NCBI GenBank assembly: GCA_028023455.1 | Contig: JAQFVV010006851.1 | Location: 188,001-252,000, forward strand | Length of the DNA: 64,000 bases | DNA from: Epiperipatus broadwayi | Taxonomy: Eukaryota; Onychophora; Udeonychophora; Euonychophora; Peripatidae | Direction of reading: 5' to 3' | In this document: positions 1-9,984 of the stretch, piece by piece | How the letters are laid out: each line of letters begins with the position of its first letter | How positions within the stretch are numbered: the first letter of the stretch is position 1 | The notes under the pieces: model-generated | The model's database searches: none | What the model saw: only the letters and a program-made list of their open reading frames with translations | Told to the model about the DNA's origin: nothing | Program-made: the position numbers and the translations under genes

Positions 1-594
1 AATTCTATCAAACTCAGAAATTGTGTTTCTATAAAATTCACTATTCAAGAATCATTTCTATCAATATCACTGGTCAAGCCAGCAGCATATGAAGAAGAAA
101 AGAGAGTGATACCATTCTAAATGTTGTATTGAAACTACTCTGTGGGCTATTACTAATAGATTGATTTAAATAAACTTTAAACTTTTTGAAAACATTCATA
201 ATTTAATGTTAGATAATGGATATAATCCCACATAAAAGTACAAATAATCTCCGAGTACTATATATATATATTACTAAAGCATTAGACATATTTTTGTATA
301 TATTTGTGTGTGTATGATGTTACCATTTCACTGTAATATTAATAATACATAGATAAAAGTTTACTACTAAATAATTCACTTCTAACTGTCATTTACATAA
401 AAGATTTCATAATAAGTCTAGACCATATTACATTAACGTCTGGCGAAATTTTTATAATACAATCATATAGCTTTTTGATCTTTCTTCATTGACAGCAAAA
501 AGTCATAATGCTGCCTTGTAATGTTTTCTTTTTTTTAAAAAAAAAAAAGCTCGAATTGAAAAATATAACATACATAAGTAAATTTAATATATAG
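1..594. other. AT-rich sequence, no feature recognised
   Basis: Low-complexity A+T-rich DNA with a short TA run near 260 and a T/A homopolymer near 529-548. I see no coding or structured signal before the R-family repeat that follows. Confidence 0.5.
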
Positions 595-965
595 GCTCTA
601 TGAGCACAGACTTTCAGATGACCCATCACTCTCCACTATCTAATAACACTGATACACTCAAGCACATATATGCTGAAAAGATAAATAATCACCAATATAA
701 GTATTTCATGCTAAACCAGCAATCATCTGTTGGTCCAGATTATCATCTCCCACACATATATACTATAAGTGCTCAGATATATATTACGATAGACAATCTT
801 CATACTTTAATGAACAGGCTCCAATCTACTACACACTCCACCTCTTCAATCGTCCATCCAATTGAAAATCCGATGATGGAATGCTCGAAGGCCACCCTGA
901 GGCTGAGATTCTTGTCACACCCATGTTGACCTAAGGTCAATCTGAACCCCACATGTACAGCTCAT
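595..965 (-). repeat. R-family interspersed repeat with hammerhead motif, copy 1
   Basis: On the minus strand this matches the sequence at 47,985-48,500 and 55,076-55,310. Read on the minus strand it has a left part (about 965 to 775) containing a conserved AGGTCAACATGGGTGTGACA block, a short AT joint, then a right part beginning GAGCAC and holding a hammerhead-like fold. This is the only copy in which left part, AT joint and right part are uninterrupted, so it shows the structure of the empty site at the other locus. A 109-codon open frame on the plus strand lies wholly inside the repeat and has no protein-like features, so I do not call it a gene. The family is not recognised by name. Confidence 0.8.
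692..735 (-). ncRNA. Hammerhead ribozyme-like motif in R copy 1
   Basis: On the minus strand: stem I strand CCAA, core CAGAUGA (one change from CUGANGA, U4 to A), stem II UGCU/AGCA with loop GGUUU, GAAA, a short A/U stem III ending in a UA cleavage-type dinucleotide, then UUGG closing stem I. A second helix block (GAUAAUC with GAUUAUU) can extend stem I beyond an internal loop. The U4 change probably weakens or abolishes cleavage in this copy. Confidence 0.6.
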
Positions 966-1153
966 ATACCCTATAGTCAAATTTAAATAATTTGCTTTGT
1001 TTTAGATATTTATTTAAAAAAACATTCTGCAAATATTTTAAATGTCCTACGCCCAATCTCTAATTTTAGCAATGCCACACTCCAACCAAAATGTTTAATG
1101 AAATTCTCAATACATCTTATTCTAATACATACCATAATATTTCTTTTCTGTCT

Positions 1154-1298
1154 TTCTAATAAACTTGTAATATTCTAGTTAATATGAAAAGGTAAAACGA
1201 ACAATAAGAAAGTCTTAAATGCAATGAATGAATTTAAGACTTTTTTATAGTTTGTTTTACCTTTTCAGATGAACTTGAACATTACAAGTTTGTTAGAA
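1154..1298. repeat. Hairpin (MITE-like) inverted repeat
   Basis: Arms of about 66 bp (1154-1219 and 1232-1298) are imperfect reverse complements around a 12-nt loop. The outer ends pair TCTAATAAACTTGTAAT with ATTACAAGTTTGTTAGA, and the inner ends pair AAGTCTTAAAT with ATTTAAGACTT. It has the size of a small miniature inverted-repeat element. No coding capacity or clear target duplication is visible. Confidence 0.7.
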
Positions 1299-2131
1299 TT
1301 ACATAATTGTATGAAAACACTATATACTATTGAGAATTACATAAATATTTCTTTTAGTAAATTGTTGTGCATTCATTATAAATCTTAACTATCTTTTTCA
1401 AAAGCACTACACTCACATCTTTAACTATTACTCTTAAAATTTAATAGATTAAGGTTTTCAGATCTAGAATTGATTTAAATTAAGATTTTCTAAAATATTA
1501 ATATCACACTTTGGATTTTAAAAAAATGTTTCAAACATTTATTTTTAGTCACAAGCAAAAAAACTGAATTAAAAACATACCATAGCAGCTAACCAAAAGT
1601 GCATTGAAAAGCAAGGAAAAACAGAGAATCACACAGTACTTCATTTTTGGTTGAATTAGATATAAAATAGTGAAGAAGTATTTATAATAAAAGTATCACG
1701 TGAGCAATGACTCAAAAAATAATATAATGTTAAAGTATTCAATTTGTAATAAAATAAATTCAAGCTATTCATTTGATAATTTATGGGAATCATTACATTT
1801 GAGACTTTAAACGTAGGTGAAACAAAACATTCCATTCCAACTTATTTTTAAACCATTTAGAATAAAAATATATTCTTTCTACCAATATAAATCCCTAGGC
1901 TCAGAATATTGAAATATAACTTTAACTTCTTGATTTTCACACAATATAAATAAAGTTATGCATTTATGTTTTCACATCGCATATAATTTGCTTAATTTTT
2001 TGTTCATTTATTTTAACTCTAGATTTTAAAAAAAATCTTGAAATTATTTGACTTGTATTTATAATTTGCAATAATTATAGATCGCTGTGCTGCTTTTTTA
2101 CGTTTCTTTTGAAAATTATATATATATATAT

Positions 2132-2345
2132 AATAATCCAGTGCATAACGCTATGCTGAAATAAATATACAAATATTAAGCAATTAAATCATCCCACATG
2201 ATTAAGAAATCCAGTATTGCCCCCTGTGAACTAATATATAAATACATTAGAGTTCGTATTTCAAAATAGCCAGGTCAAAATGGTATCCACTTTGACCTGT
2301 CTGCTATCAGATGTTATATATTGAAATACGAATAAACTCAAACAA
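2132..2345. repeat. Near-identical 0.2-kb direct repeat, copy 1
   Basis: This segment recurs at 2475-2686 with only a few differences. It contains an internal inverted repeat, CAGGTCAAA against TTTGACCTG, inside a second pair, GTATTTCAA against TTGAAATAC, so the right half can fold as a two-part hairpin. Not recognised as a known family. Confidence 0.8.
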
Positions 2346-2474
2346 AGAACTTGAAAATTAGCAAACAACGATCTTAAATTTTGCTACAAACAAACATGTT
2401 TTTACATTATTATATAAAGACAAACTAAATTTTAGTAATTTTAATCTTAAACCACCTAACACAATTGTATAGAA

Positions 2475-2686
2475 AATAATCCAGTGCATAACGCTATACT
2501 GAAATAAATATACAAATATTAAGCAATTAAATCATCCCACATGATTAAGAAATCCAGTATTTCCCCCTGTGAACTAATATATAAATACATTAGAGTTCGT
2601 ATTTCAAAATAGCCAGGTCAAAATGGTATCCACTTTGACCTGTCTGCTATCAGATGTTATATATTGAAATACAACAAACTCAAACA
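2475..2686. repeat. Near-identical 0.2-kb direct repeat, copy 2
   Basis: Second copy of 2132-2345, separated from it by about 130 bp of unrelated AT-rich DNA. It keeps the same nested inverted repeat. High identity points to a recent duplication or two recent insertions. Confidence 0.8.
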
Positions 2687-2689
2687 ATA

Positions 2690-4005
2690 TAAAAATATCG
2701 CAATAAATATTCAAACAATTTAAATGTTTAAAACATATTTTGCTATATGTAACCGAAATAAATAATCTTTTATGATTGTTAAAATAAAAAAGGAAGATTT
2801 TATAAACTGAAAATAATCTTTCTAATGATAATGTATAATCTTTTTGTTTTGATTGCCATCTCATTTTTTAATATAGAAACAGATAACCATTAACACAGCA
2901 TAAGACTGAAAGTGGCGCTAGTTAAACATCACATCACGAATAAAAATAAAATGGCTAACAGGTTTCTCTGGGCATAATTTCTGAGAGATTCTTGACTTCG
3001 TTTAAGGAGAAGCCACAATACATCACATTGAACCTGATTTCTTACCAGTTTACAAATGAACTCTAGTGGTAATGATTAAAATATGTATGGAAAATGTAAA
3101 ATTAAATACTGTAGTTAATAAAAAAAGTAAAAAAAGTTTGTCTTGTATTAATTTTTTTCAAATATTTAAAAATTTTTATTAGTCATACTTTATTAGCTTA
3201 TATTTTAATGCAAATTTTAAAGTAATTTTTCCTTGTTGCTTTGCTTTTATGTGAATTCTAAAAATTATGGAACCTTATCCTTCATTTTTCAAGATAAGTT
3301 AATTTTATTTTTGTGGATTTTTTTTAATATGGGTTTTCTGTGGAACCTATCTACTGCATAAAATGAGACCCAGGTGTATATCAGTAGTTCAACTAGTCCA
3401 ACTATAACACATGTAATAAAGAGAACTGCAACTGGGTCATGCAGCAACTAGAAATATTATTGTCACAGATGTGATCATGAAACTCAAAGCCCAAAAGCAG
3501 AATGTACTTATGTTTCTGAAACAGAAGTGAGCAAAAGCAAAGCAATATAAAAGATAATGAAGATCTATTTTGGATTGAGAATACCAAGAGTCATCTTAAT
3601 GGCATTCCAAATGTTCTTTCAACTGGGGAATAAATAATTGTGGAAGAGTAAAAATTAAATTTTCCACGTAAAAGAATTGCCTATTCTCTTATGATATTAT
3701 TACTGTCAAACAGGAGTAAGAACAAATTGCAAAGTTTATCAAATTTCAAAATTGTCTTTATACAGAAAGTTACTACTACAAAAATTGAATATATTCATTA
3801 AATGTGGTGTTAGCTGCTGATGTATGCTGCTATAATCTAATAGTTTTGATATATGCCAGATTTTTTATTATCAAAAGGATATAATGTGTGCATGATGCAA
3901 TGTATGATGATGATCAGTAACTTGATAATATCAGTGATAAGATCAGTAGAAGACCATCTAATTTTAAAATAATGACTACTTTTTATTGGCAAGAAAACTG
4001 GTGAT
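2690..4005. other. AT-rich sequence, no feature recognised
   Basis: Only short open frames without protein-like composition occur here. No repeat shared with the rest of the window was found by eye. Confidence 0.45.
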
Positions 4006-4009
4006 ATTT

Positions 4010-4560
4010 TACTCAAACCTAAAGTCAGAGTATGTTTGGAACACTAGGGGGTTTATGAAATTCCATGTTTATATGGCTCAAGAAGCTATGTATGCCAGTC
4101 TAATAGATAAATAAATGTCAGAATTAAGAAACATAAATGCTTTTAATCAAAAAATTAAGACATCAGTTTTTACTTCCCATTTTTTTTAGAAATTGGTCAC
4201 AAACCTGATTTTGATAATGCCAAAATACTTGCTAATTTGGAAAGGTATGACTTAAAAACCATAAGAGAGTCAATTGAAATATTAAAGAGACCTACTGGTT
4301 TAAATAGGGCTGACAAAGCAGAAGCACAATGTATCCCAGCTATGTGGAAACCTCTCATTTTATGTCTGTCTTCTAATATTAACTTAAAATCAATAGGTGA
4401 AAAAACTGAGAAAAATGAACATCTTGATAAGCCTCATATTTTGAATGCTAAACTACTTCAAGCTGAATCTCATTTCTCATCTGGCATTCAGTGACGTTAC
4501 TGTTTAAGATCTAACAATTTTTCTTTCAAAAGTTAATGGAAAATGACACATGGATTAACC
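4010..4560 (+). pseudogene. Penelope-like element fragment (GIY-YIG endonuclease tail), copy 1
   Basis: Conceptual translation across frames gives the C-terminal half of a PLE endonuclease: a CQSNR/INVR segment (the conserved G-Q-[ST]-x-R and R-x-x-x-H region after YIG) near 4,090-4,130, then a region ending EIGHKPDFDNAKIL in the next frame, followed by an open stretch from 4,237 starting MERYDLKTIRESIEI (the conserved R-x-x-x-E-[SA] block with the catalytic Glu) and LNR. Stops and frameshifts interrupt it and the RT domain is absent. The same family lies inverted at 27,060-27,570, and the similarity continues into the 3' flank to about 4,540. PLE endonucleases nick DNA for target-primed insertion; this copy is dead. 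Confidence 0.75.
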
Positions 4561-4614
4561 CCAAAAATTATATATATAATTTGATATCTGTATTTCTTCA
4601 AATCAATATACATC

Positions 4615-5150
4615 ATCTTATAGTTGAATATTTATAAATACAGTAATTAGGTATATATAAAGTATAACTTTAAAAATTTTATCCACTTAGGAGCGCTTTA
4701 GACTATCATCATTCAACGAGCACTTTGAAAGGCTAATCTTCCCACAATTCTCTGATCTTAACGTTTCCCTGTCTGTCTATTAATTAAATCTTGTTTGTAT
4801 TTGTATATTAGCATAGCTTACTTTATTTTCCTTTTGTTGTTATTTTTTCAATTTGCAATATTTTATTATTATTAGGAATGAAGTATAATGCAAAAATATT
4901 GCAAATTGAAAAAAAAAAACAACAAATAGAAATTAAAGGAAGCTGTGCTAATATATAAATACAAACAAGATTTAATACACAGACAGGCAACAAATGTTAA
5001 GATCATGGAATTGTGGGAAACTTAGCCTTTCCAAGTGTTAGTTGACAAAGACTAGAGGATAATCGAAAGCACTTCTAAGTGAATACAAATTTTAAAATTA
5101 TACTTTACATATACCTAATTACTGTATTTATAAATATTCAATTATAAGAT
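4615..5150. repeat. Long foldback (palindromic) element, about 536 bp
   Basis: Two arms of roughly 250 bp (4,615-4,862 and 4,896-5,150) are reverse complements, interrupted only by scattered mismatches and small indels, around a loop of about 33 nt. Landmarks: the outer ends pair ATCTTATAGTTGAATA with TATTCAATTATAAGAT, and the inner ends pair TTGCAATA with TATTGCAA. Divergence between arms shows the palindrome is not recent. TA-rich sequence flanks both sides. It resembles a foldback or MITE-type element, or an old inverted duplication, and a transcript would form a long double-stranded RNA. Confidence 0.85.
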
Positions 5151-5167
5151 TATATATATATATATAT

Positions 5168-8100
5168 TGTAACCTTCTCCCAGATCACTGTAATATAAAT
5201 GAATCATACCACACATTGTAAGCACCATAATCGCATCTGTGATCTCGCCATCACACACATTGGCAAGCACCATAATTGCATCTGTAACCTAGCTTCCTGA
5301 TCTAATTGGTTACCAACAACTCATACCGCACATTTTAGCGACTAAATTCTCCTATGAAACTTATCATGCTCTCATTATCACGAATATGAGCATAACGAAA
5401 TGAAAATGTAAAACTAACGTAATGATTCATGGATTTAATAAAATTAGCATGAAACTGTCTATCTAAAGAAGATCACAAGGTGACTAATAAAGATAAAACT
5501 TCTGGTCAAACCAGCTTTGAAATCCACACAAACAAAGGTGGTGGATTAAATTTGATGTTCAGCCGACTAATAAATAGCTAATAATCATATGTCTAGAGTG
5601 ATTATGAAATTAAACTTATAGATGGAATGATAAGTAAATTATGATGTAGATGACTAAATGGATGATAGAAAGAAATAATAATTAAATAGAGGAATGAAAT
5701 GAGTCTAAGAATGAAGAGAAAAGAAAGAAGATGTATGAGAATAATGAATGATTAAGATGATGATAGAATAAGAGTTAATGAATAGTTGAGATGATAAAAG
5801 AATAAAAGTTAATGTATGATTAATCAATTATGATAATGAATTAAAATCAAATGAGAATGAATAACTAAAAGAATGATTAAGATGAAATTGAAGAACAATG
5901 TTAATGATGGAGACTGAAATCTTAAACTATAAACTAATATGGTATTAAATGGTAAAAAAATAAGCTAAGTAAAAATAGGGATTCCAAGTTTGACACAACC
6001 AGAATATTTATCATGAAGTTAAAATAAACTATTCATTTTATGCCAAAAGAAGTAATTTACATCTTAAAGCTTAGCTAACTTTCATAAAACAGGGAAAATA
6101 ATCTATTTTAAGTCCAACTATAATAATTAACTAGCAATAAAATTTACTACAAATTTAAATTCTATCTTGAAATTTAACAACTAATTCTTCTCAGGGTTCA
6201 AACACTAAAATCATTATACAAAATATATTTGGGTCAGTAAGAGGGATTTTACCACTACCCAAACATAATGCACAAAACAGCTCTCAATCTAAACTCAAAT
6301 TAAGAACTATATTTAGCAGTTACACAAACTTTATGAGCTCAATAACTCTTAGAACTTTAATATTTAAGAAATAGGAATAACTTTTTAATAAATAAATACA
6401 ATAACTTACTAAATTCCTTTTCTCACATAATGCTAAACCATGTGATCAAGATCAGTGAATGATAGCTCTGCAGATTTAACTAAATCAATTAAATCAATAT
6501 TATGTTTATATTTTAATCTATTACTTACAATAATCTGTACTCTAAGTTATTAACATTTTGATTATTGTGTGATGATACATTAGATGTACCAATAAATTAT
6601 AAGACTTACCAAAATTATTATGATATAGCATAATATAGTTAATAGTGCTATATTGGTTGACGATAATTTCAATTTATAATCTTCTGATAGGTTGATAGCA
6701 ATAATAATAATAGTGTATAGATGTGGTAATTAGCAATAAGACTACAGACAACTACATAAATTTTTAAATACAACAAACTTTATTTACAATATGTACAAAT
6801 TTTTAATTCACAAATACGGCATGAAGCAAAGCTAATATATTAAAATAATTTATGGATGGGACAAATACTTAGTATCCCCTTGATCATATACTCAGCAAAT
6901 GATACAACCTGCTTAGAAAATAATATTCAAAATATCATTTGTTACTCTTTGGCATATTTTTAAGAATAAGATGCTAAAACTTATTTAAGCTGACTAGCAC
7001 TTAAATTTATAACTAGCAGTATACTTAGAACTTTAGGATATGCACCAAGTATAAATTTAGAATTCAGAAAAAAATTTAAAAGTATTGCATTCTTCCAAAA
7101 CTCTTTCTTTTATCAGAATATGATAAGGGCAATTATCATATTCTGTGCAATTACTAAATTATTTAAATTTGAAATGAATAAGTTTAATGCATTAAATGAA
7201 GACTAGCCATTCAAAAGTCAAATACACCTAGATCTCACTAAAACATTACCTATGTCCACAACTCAATTATTGAATACGTAACTGATCTTACCATTCTATT
7301 GTCACATCATTATTTATGAAGGTGAATTCACGCTGCCAATGTGCATCTCTTACTTTTACATCTAACATTTTTTTACAATCATTAATAGATTTTGGTTTGG
7401 TCTGTCTACAACTGATGATGATCCTACAACATCATAAACACTATTTCAATTAATAAAACACTATGCTAGATGAGTGTTTCTAAATCTAATATTATTTTAT
7501 ACTTGCTATATGATTTGGACCTATTATACTTCACCATACATGGTGTAAAAACTATCTCTATATTATCATAAGGAATTTAACACTAAGATGGGAGACTTTA
7601 TAAAAACAACATGACAGTTGGGTAATCATATGGTTAATTCTAATACATCTCTATGGGAATACATGTGTGGGCTCTGCCTCATCACAAAAACATATAGAAT
7701 TCAAACCATGGATATCCTTTCTTTCTAGGATTATTTATACTTATAAGCATTAATTAGTACTTAGCCTCTACCAATTTTCTCTCATGAAATCAGAAATAGG
7801 TGACACTCTATCAGCCTATGCTCCATATTAATATTAATATATGGGTTGCCATTCTATTGGAACATCCTATCAGCTAAAAGCTGTCACTAATCATTCTCAA
7901 ATTATAGCGAGATAAAACAATACCTACAATAACAGTGGAAATATACATATTCCATTTCACACTGCAGAACCATTAATGTATCAACAGACCCACCAAAATA
8001 TACATGCCAAATGATCATTAATCATTTAAAATGACAACTATCCTTTTATTAGAGAGAGCACAACGTATTTAAGCAATAGGGATCAAACCTGCATTTGTAT

Positions 8101-8303
8101 TCAAAGTGGACAAGTTCATTTCTATAGAAAATTATGAAATGAAAAAGGTTTATATCAAATTTTCTTTTATATAAGAAAATAATTAGGTCATTCTAGTATA
8201 CAGTATGTATTTGATAAAAATGTTTGCATATTCACCTCTTTAATAATATACATTATAATTGGTTTGAAAATATGAGAGAAGTAAATATGTTATCACTATC
8301 TAG

Positions 8304-8308
<5 letters not shown>
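5168..8308. other. AT-rich region, largely unrecognised
   Basis: It starts with TGTAACC straight after a TA run, like the start of the T-family repeat. About 5,590-5,960 is purine-rich with loose GAATGATTAAGATGA-like repetition. No coding signal is visible. It may be decayed transposon sequence, but I cannot assign a family. Confidence 0.35.

Positions 8309-8310
<2 letters not shown>

Positions 8311-8395
<85 letters not shown>
8311..8395. repeat. (AT)n microsatellite
   Basis: About 85 bp of uninterrupted AT dinucleotides, immediately beyond the 3' end of the minus-strand PLE that follows. Confidence 0.95.
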
Positions 8396-8397
<2 letters not shown>

Positions 8398-8452
8398 CAA
8401 AACTACCCCAAATCTAAAATTAAACCAGACCAGCATAAAAATAATATTAAAA

Positions 8453-8494
8453 CACAACCTAAGGTTTCACTGCTACAAGCAGACTTCTCAAGTG
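8453..8494 (-). ncRNA. Hammerhead-like motif in PLE 3' region, U3/A8 variant
   Basis: On the minus strand, downstream of the endonuclease gene: CAC (stem I), core UUGAGAA, stem II with CUGC/GCAG around UUGUA, GAAA, stem III ACC-UUA-GGU, a U at the cleavage position, then GUG closing stem I. Against CUGANGA the core differs at exactly two places, C3 to U and G8 to A. These two bases pair in the hammerhead fold, so they can still form a pair. The same double change occurs in the unrelated PLE at 44.9 and 47.3 kb. Confidence 0.6.
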
Positions 8495-8531
8495 TAAAGA
8501 ACTACCAAAAAACCACACATTATATATACTA

Positions 8532-9287
8532 TTAAAAACTACCCACAAATCCATTCACTTCCCATCCACCCTTAATATTAAAAGAATTCTTAAATAAGTT
8601 AATTGCTTCAGAATAATAAATTTTCAATAATAAAGACTCTTTAATTCTTCTTTTGATTTCATTTCTCTCAAAGAAGACAACCTTAGTTTCATCAAAATCA
8701 ATAGTGTGGCCTGTATCTTTTTCATGGACATACAAAGCAGAACTAAGATATCTATTTTTAACTCTACTTTTATGAACCTTTATTCTTTCATTTAAACTCA
8801 AACTACTCTGACCTATGTAAACCTTCTTACAAAATAAACAAGGAATAAAATATACCACACCAGGAATAGTCTTTCTATCAAAAACTTCTTTTGTATTATT
8901 TAATAAATTATTCGATGTAACACCCCTTTTCCAAGCAATTTTCTTATTTCCAAACAATTTACTATTTCTACACACAATTCTATAAGAAGACAATTTAAAT
9001 GGCAAAGAAATAAAATCATATTTTTCTTTAACCTTTACATCCTTACAAATATTACTATTAAATAAAATACTTTTAACAAATTTATCAGAGTATCCAACAC
9101 TCAAATAATCTTTATAAAATTGATATTTCTGAAACAAAGCTACCCCACTAGAATTATTTAATTTAATATTCCTATGACAATAATTCCTTAAAGCAGCTAC
9201 TTTATGAGATACAGACTGATAGCTATCAGGTTTAATTATAGATCTTAATTCTTTACTTTTAACTAAATGACTACACAATAAACTCAT
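8532..9287 (-). CDS. Penelope-like element, RT-EN linker plus GIY-YIG endonuclease (5'-truncated)
   Basis: A 251-residue open frame. Residues about 1-140 resemble the PLE linker between reverse transcriptase and endonuclease. Residues 143-240 are a GIY-YIG nuclease: VVY at 144-146, YIG at 157-159 followed by GQSS, the catalytic-type Arg in NERIKVH (about 168), and the metal-site Glu in KESLL (about 217). C150 and C153, with H188 or H194, fit the CCHH zinc knuckle typical of EN-bearing PLEs. PLEs of this kind are retrotransposons that use the nuclease to start target-primed reverse transcription. No RT motif (YxDD) is encoded upstream, so the copy is 5'-truncated near 9,297; the Met at 9,287 need not be a real start. 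The long open frame suggests a young insertion. A hammerhead-like motif and an (AT)n tract lie downstream. Confidence 0.85.
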   Translation of the reverse strand: MSLLCSHLVKSKELRSIIKPDSYQSVSHKVAALRNYCHRNIKLNNSSGVALFQKYQFYKDYLSVGYSDKFVKSILFNSNICKDVKVKEKYDFISLPFKLSSYRIVCRNSKLFGNKKIAWKRGVTSNNLLNNTKEVFDRKTIPGVVYFIPCLFCKKVYIGQSSLSLNERIKVHKSRVKNRYLSSALYVHEKDTGHTIDFDETKVVFFERNEIKRRIKESLLLKIYYSEAINLFKNSFNIKGGWEVNGFVGSF

Positions 9288-9639
9288 TATTATTTAGGAC
9301 AGCTTTAGGTTTAGTACTAAAAAATATGCTTAAATAATTTACTGTAATGATTTATGTTAGAAGGTTTTAAAAAAAAATTAATTATTTATTTATTTTATTA
9401 TTGCTATTCAACAACAATAAAATAGCAATATATTTCTCTCTCAATTAATAACAATATTTTTTAATTGTTGTTTTATTTCTAGTTTCAAAGACTAGACTGG
9501 GTTTGAAACCTCATCTCTACTAAAGTAAATTTCCCAGTGCATTCAAAACAATCTTTATTGAAAGCCACTTTAGTAAGATTTTAATACCAAATATATTATC
9601 ATTTAAAATTTTGGATTATTTAATCCAAGGACCTAAATA

Positions 9640-9646
9640 AAAGGTC

Positions 9647-9688
<42 letters not shown>

Positions 9689-9702
9689 GATATATATACT
9701 GA

Positions 9703-9740
<38 letters not shown>

Positions 9741-9750
9741 TCAGTGTAAT
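9640..9750. repeat. (AT)n tracts with a palindromic flank
   Basis: Two AT tracts are present. The second is bounded by ACTGAAGTTTATAT on the left and its exact complement ATATAAACTTCAGT on the right, so 9,699-9,745 is one perfect palindrome with an AT core. Confidence 0.9.
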
Positions 9751-9984
9751 GCAAGCATATATGGGCCAAATAAACAAGGTTTAAGTTTATGATGGCCACA
9801 AAAAAAAAACTTCAATTTTTATATAAACAAAATATTATTTCAAGTATAGTATTAAATTGAAGAACAAGAATAACGATAAAATTAATGTTTTTTCCTGACA
9901 CTTGGCATCTCTTCTCAGTTACTATTATTTTTATTTCAGGGAAATCTTGTTCACAGTGATTATTTTCAAAACTAACCCAAGGTG

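Noticed and set aside
600-929. 109-codon open frame on the plus strand
   Set aside because: It is antisense to the R-family repeat, has no protein-like features and is not kept in the other copies.
7400-7445. Possible hammerhead: CUGAUGA followed by UGAU...AUCA
   Set aside because: The conserved GAAA reads UAAA, no stem III forms and there is no second copy. The CTGATGATGATC context is simple-sequence-like, so chance is likely.
5168-8310. Possible 3.1-kb LTR between a TGTAACC start and the AT tract at 8,311
   Set aside because: The length and AT flanks fit the other LTRs, but the right end does not end in CA and no partner copy exists in the window.
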